The notes beneath the pieces were generated by a model that was not told the origin of the DNA, searched no databases, and saw only the letters and a list, made by a program, of their open reading frames with translations. From the NCBI GenBank assembly GCA_038396585.1, contig CP121691.1, forward strand, positions 2,914,001 to 2,978,000: a stretch of DNA of 64,000 nucleotides. The letters run 5' to 3'. Below, piece by piece: positions 62,370 through 64,000 of the stretch (the first letter of the stretch is position 1; every line of letters starts with the position of its first letter). The DNA comes from Vallitaleaceae bacterium 9-2. GTDB taxonomy: Bacteria; Bacillota; Clostridia; Lachnospirales; Vallitaleaceae. A program made the position numbers and the translations under genes.

Positions 62370-63451
62370 GTCAAATATTCATCTCCAAAATTAATGCCAA
62401 TCAATTTTCCCGTCAAAATCAAATTATCATCTTTGGGAACGATTTTTAGCCTTCCTGCAACTTCTTCCAGAGGCGTAGCCCGAATAGTATTATTATCTAT
62501 CGACACTGTCATACCGTAGTTTTCTTCATGAATAAGCTTTGCCGCATACGCTCCTAATTGTGAGGCCAACACTCGGTCATATGGCGATGGTGAACCCCCA
62601 CGTTGTTGATGTCCCGGAACTGTCACACGCGTCTCGATATCCGTTTTGTTTTGAATGTATTCAGCTAAACGATAGGATACTGTTGGGTATTTCATGGATT
62701 TACGATGATTTTTCAAATCTTTTTTACTCATTTTGTCTTCTTCTTTCGTCATTGCCCCTTCGGCGATGGCAATAATTGAAAAATTCTTGCCATTACGTTG
62801 ACGCTTTTTAAGCGCTTCAATGACAATATCGGGATCATATGGAATCTCCGGAATTAAGATAACATCGGCTCCACCAGCAACACCCGAATGCAGGGTCAAC
62901 CATCCCGCTTTATTGCCCATAAGCTCCACTAGCATGACACGGTCATGGGAATCTGCTGTTGTATGAATCCGATCAATCACTTCTGTGGCAATATCTACCG
63001 CACTATGAAAGCCAAAAGTAACATCTGTGCCCCAGATATCATTGTCAATTGTTTTAGGAAGTCCAATGACATTAAGGCCTTCCTCACGTAACAAATTTGC
63101 ATTTTTGTGTGTTCCTGCGCCACCCAAGCATACTAAGCAATCAAGATTAAGCGCATTGTATGTCTCCAGCATATTTTTAACTTTATCAACACCGTCTTCT
63201 TCTATTTTACGCATTTTTTTAAAAGGTGTCCGAGCCGTTCCTAAAATTGTCCCTCCCCGAGTTAAAATACCTGAAAAGTCCTTAGGCTCCATTATTACAG
63301 CATTATTTTCTATTAATCCTTTAAATCCATCTTTAATTCCAATAATTTCACAATCCATCATGCCATATGCCGCTTTTGCAACACCACGAATTGTTGCATT
63401 TAAGCCTGGACAGTCTCCACCACTTGTCAATAATCCAATTCTTTTTTTCAC
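62366..63451 (-). CDS. pfkA: 6-phosphofructokinase (group III type)
   Basis: A 361-residue phosphofructokinase. GLLTSGGDCPGLNATIRG binds the phosphate donor; GLPKTIDNDIWGTD contains the catalytic region, and VPGHQQRGGSPSPYDR is present. At the donor-discriminating site the sequence is LGGAGTHKNA: Gly at the position equivalent to E. coli 104 suggests ATP rather than PPi use, while Lys in PKTIDND is seen in group III and PPi enzymes. Ala replaces the usual Asp103. The start is a GTG at 63451 eight bases after AGGAGG; a frame running 46 codons further upstream has no support. Confidence 0.9.
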   Translation of the reverse strand: MKKRIGLLTSGGDCPGLNATIRGVAKAAYGMMDCEIIGIKDGFKGLIENNAVIMEPKDFSGILTRGGTILGTARTPFKKMRKIEEDGVDKVKNMLETYNALNLDCLVCLGGAGTHKNANLLREEGLNVIGLPKTIDNDIWGTDVTFGFHSAVDIATEVIDRIHTTADSHDRVMLVELMGNKAGWLTLHSGVAGGADVILIPEIPYDPDIVIEALKKRQRNGKNFSIIAIAEGAMTKEEDKMSKKDLKNHRKSMKYPTVSYRLAEYIQNKTDIETRVTVPGHQQRGGSPSPYDRVLASQLGAYAAKLIHEENYGMTVSIDNNTIRATPLEEVAGRLKIVPKDDNLILTGKLIGINFGDEYLT

Positions 63452-63506
63452 TATAAAACCTCCTTGGAATTTGAACCGAAATATTTTCTTTATACTTTTC
63501 TTCTCT

Positions 63507-63515
63507 AGTATACCA
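63507..63515 (-). promoter_or_regulatory. pfkA promoter, extended -10
   Basis: Minus strand: TGGTATACT, an extended -10; the expected -35 position is occupied by a palindrome rather than a TTGACA-like hexamer. Confidence 0.55.
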
Positions 63516-63524
63516 TATTCTTTG

Positions 63525-63540
63525 TCATAGATATCTATGA
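63525..63540. promoter_or_regulatory. 16-bp palindrome over the pfkA -35 region
   Basis: TCATAGATATCTATGA is a perfect palindrome, 12 bases upstream of the -10 element and covering the -35 position; a likely regulator site. Confidence 0.6.
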
Positions 63541-63575
63541 AATACTTGTTTTTTTTGATAATATGTGTAAAATAA

Positions 63576-63590
63576 TATGTAGTACACATA
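63576..63590. promoter_or_regulatory. Palindrome between pfkA and gntR
   Basis: TATGTAGTACACATA, 5-base arms around AGTAC, in the divergent region; it may be an operator of the GntR-family regulator. Confidence 0.4.
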
Positions 63591-63657
63591 ATACAAACGC
63601 TTCGTATGTAATTCTATCATTATATTAATGACACAATATAAGAAATGAGGAAAAAAC

Positions 63658-64000
63658 ATGACTACAAAGGAACTATTTAAAGAATATTCAATTGACAAGT
63701 CCATTCCGATTCCCCTTTACTACCAATTTAAAAATATTCTCATTGAAATGATGCGAAAAGGAATATTAAGCCCTGGCGATATCATTCCAACAGAATTTGA
63801 ATTATGTGAAATGTTTGATATCAGCCGAACCACTGTGCGTCAGGCTTTGGCTGAACTGGTTAATGAGAATAAGTTTTATCGTGTTAAGGGGCGAGGAACA
63901 TTTGTAGCTCAAGACAAAATTAATCAAGACTTTATTAAACGCATCGAAAGTTTTAAATCTGAAATGGAACGTAAGGGATATACACCTAGCTCAAAAATAT
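63658..64000 (+). CDS. GntR/HutC-family regulator, C-terminus cut off by window edge
   Basis: The frame is open from the ATG at 63658 (GAGG seven bases upstream) to the window end, 114 codons. Residues about 14-80 are a GntR winged helix (PLYYQFKNILIEMMRKGILS, PTEFELCEMFDISRTTVRQA, KGRGTFVAQ). The start of a UTRA ligand domain follows (FIKRIESFKSEMERKGYTPS). HutC-type members usually sense sugar phosphates or amino-acid derivatives. Divergent placement next to pfkA suggests, but does not show, control of pfkA. Confidence 0.88.
   Translation, partial: MTTKELFKEYSIDKSIPIPLYYQFKNILIEMMRKGILSPGDIIPTEFELCEMFDISRTTVRQALAELVNENKFYRVKGRGTFVAQDKINQDFIKRIESFKSEMERKGYTPSSKI

Noticed and set aside
63027-63530. 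Open frame of 167 codons on the plus strand
   Set aside because: It lies opposite pfkA, has low-complexity hydrophobic composition and no ribosome-binding site; it is the antisense shadow of a conserved gene.
1-64000. CRISPR arrays, insertion sequences, prophage or integrase genes
   Set aside because: No regularly spaced repeats, transposase motifs or integrase signatures were found on either strand.

Overview
The window is about 64 kb of low-GC Gram-positive chromosome. FtsH, TilS, Hpt, DivIC, RqcP, HU, MazG, MurA, WalRK, SpoVG, PurR, DnaD and a DnaI-type helicase loader together point to Firmicutes, class Clostridia. Cellobiose phosphorylase, a Leloir galactose set and GlgC/GlgD suit a fermentative saccharolytic clostridium, perhaps of the Lachnospirales/Vallitaleaceae type; that placement is inference. 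The yabP, yabQ and spoIIE genes that spore formers usually carry in the mazG-to-ftsH block are absent, which hints at a non-sporulating lineage.

Layout. 1-5.0 kb (minus): cell-envelope and accessory genes, namely a truncated stalk-domain protein, a Gx-transporter/NusG-II pair, an alpha/beta hydrolase, a secreted C1 protease and an RNA methyltransferase. 5.2-6.6 kb: a DUF1189 membrane protein facing a YfcE-type phosphodiesterase. 6.6-13.7 kb (minus): ftsH, hpt, tilS, divIC, rqcP, hup, mazG, murA. 13.8-21.1 kb (minus): the WalRK cell-wall system with YycH, YycI and an extra secreted protein, downstream of an M23 peptidase gene that carries a WalR-box match. 21.4-29.8 kb (minus): two sugar units, lacI-cbp (cellobiose phosphorolysis) and galR-galK-galET, the last a fused epimerase/uridylyltransferase. 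29.9-32.9 kb (plus): murG and an HD-GYP protein.

33-36.3 kb (minus): a HIT protein, a three-domain protein (UDG-like, flavodoxin-like, SCP2-like) and a GluP-like rhomboid. 36.3-46.6 kb (minus): an eleven-gene operon, the most unusual part of the window. It resembles a stripped-down Tad/type IVc pilus or secretion machine: a CpaF-like ATPase with an N-terminal membrane anchor, one large membrane platform protein, a CpaB/SAF protein, three CpaE/MinD-like proteins with altered P-loops (one fused to a Ser/Thr kinase), an unknown cytosolic protein and four single-span candidate subunits. No secretin, prepilin peptidase or classical Flp pilin is visible.

46.9-53.3 kb (minus): prs, glmU, spoVG, glgD, glgC, purR, covering PRPP, UDP-GlcNAc and glycogen precursor supply. 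53.4-57.3 kb (plus): murC, then dnaD-dnaI behind a cluster of DnaA boxes. 57.3-63.5 kb (minus): a chemoreceptor, tRNA-Arg(TCG), a YhaN/YhaO (SbcC/SbcD-like) pair and a phosphofructokinase. A divergent GntR regulator runs off the right edge. No insertion sequences, prophage, CRISPR arrays or rRNA genes were seen. Most promoters reported are sigma-A-like hexamers with 17-bp spacers, read by eye.
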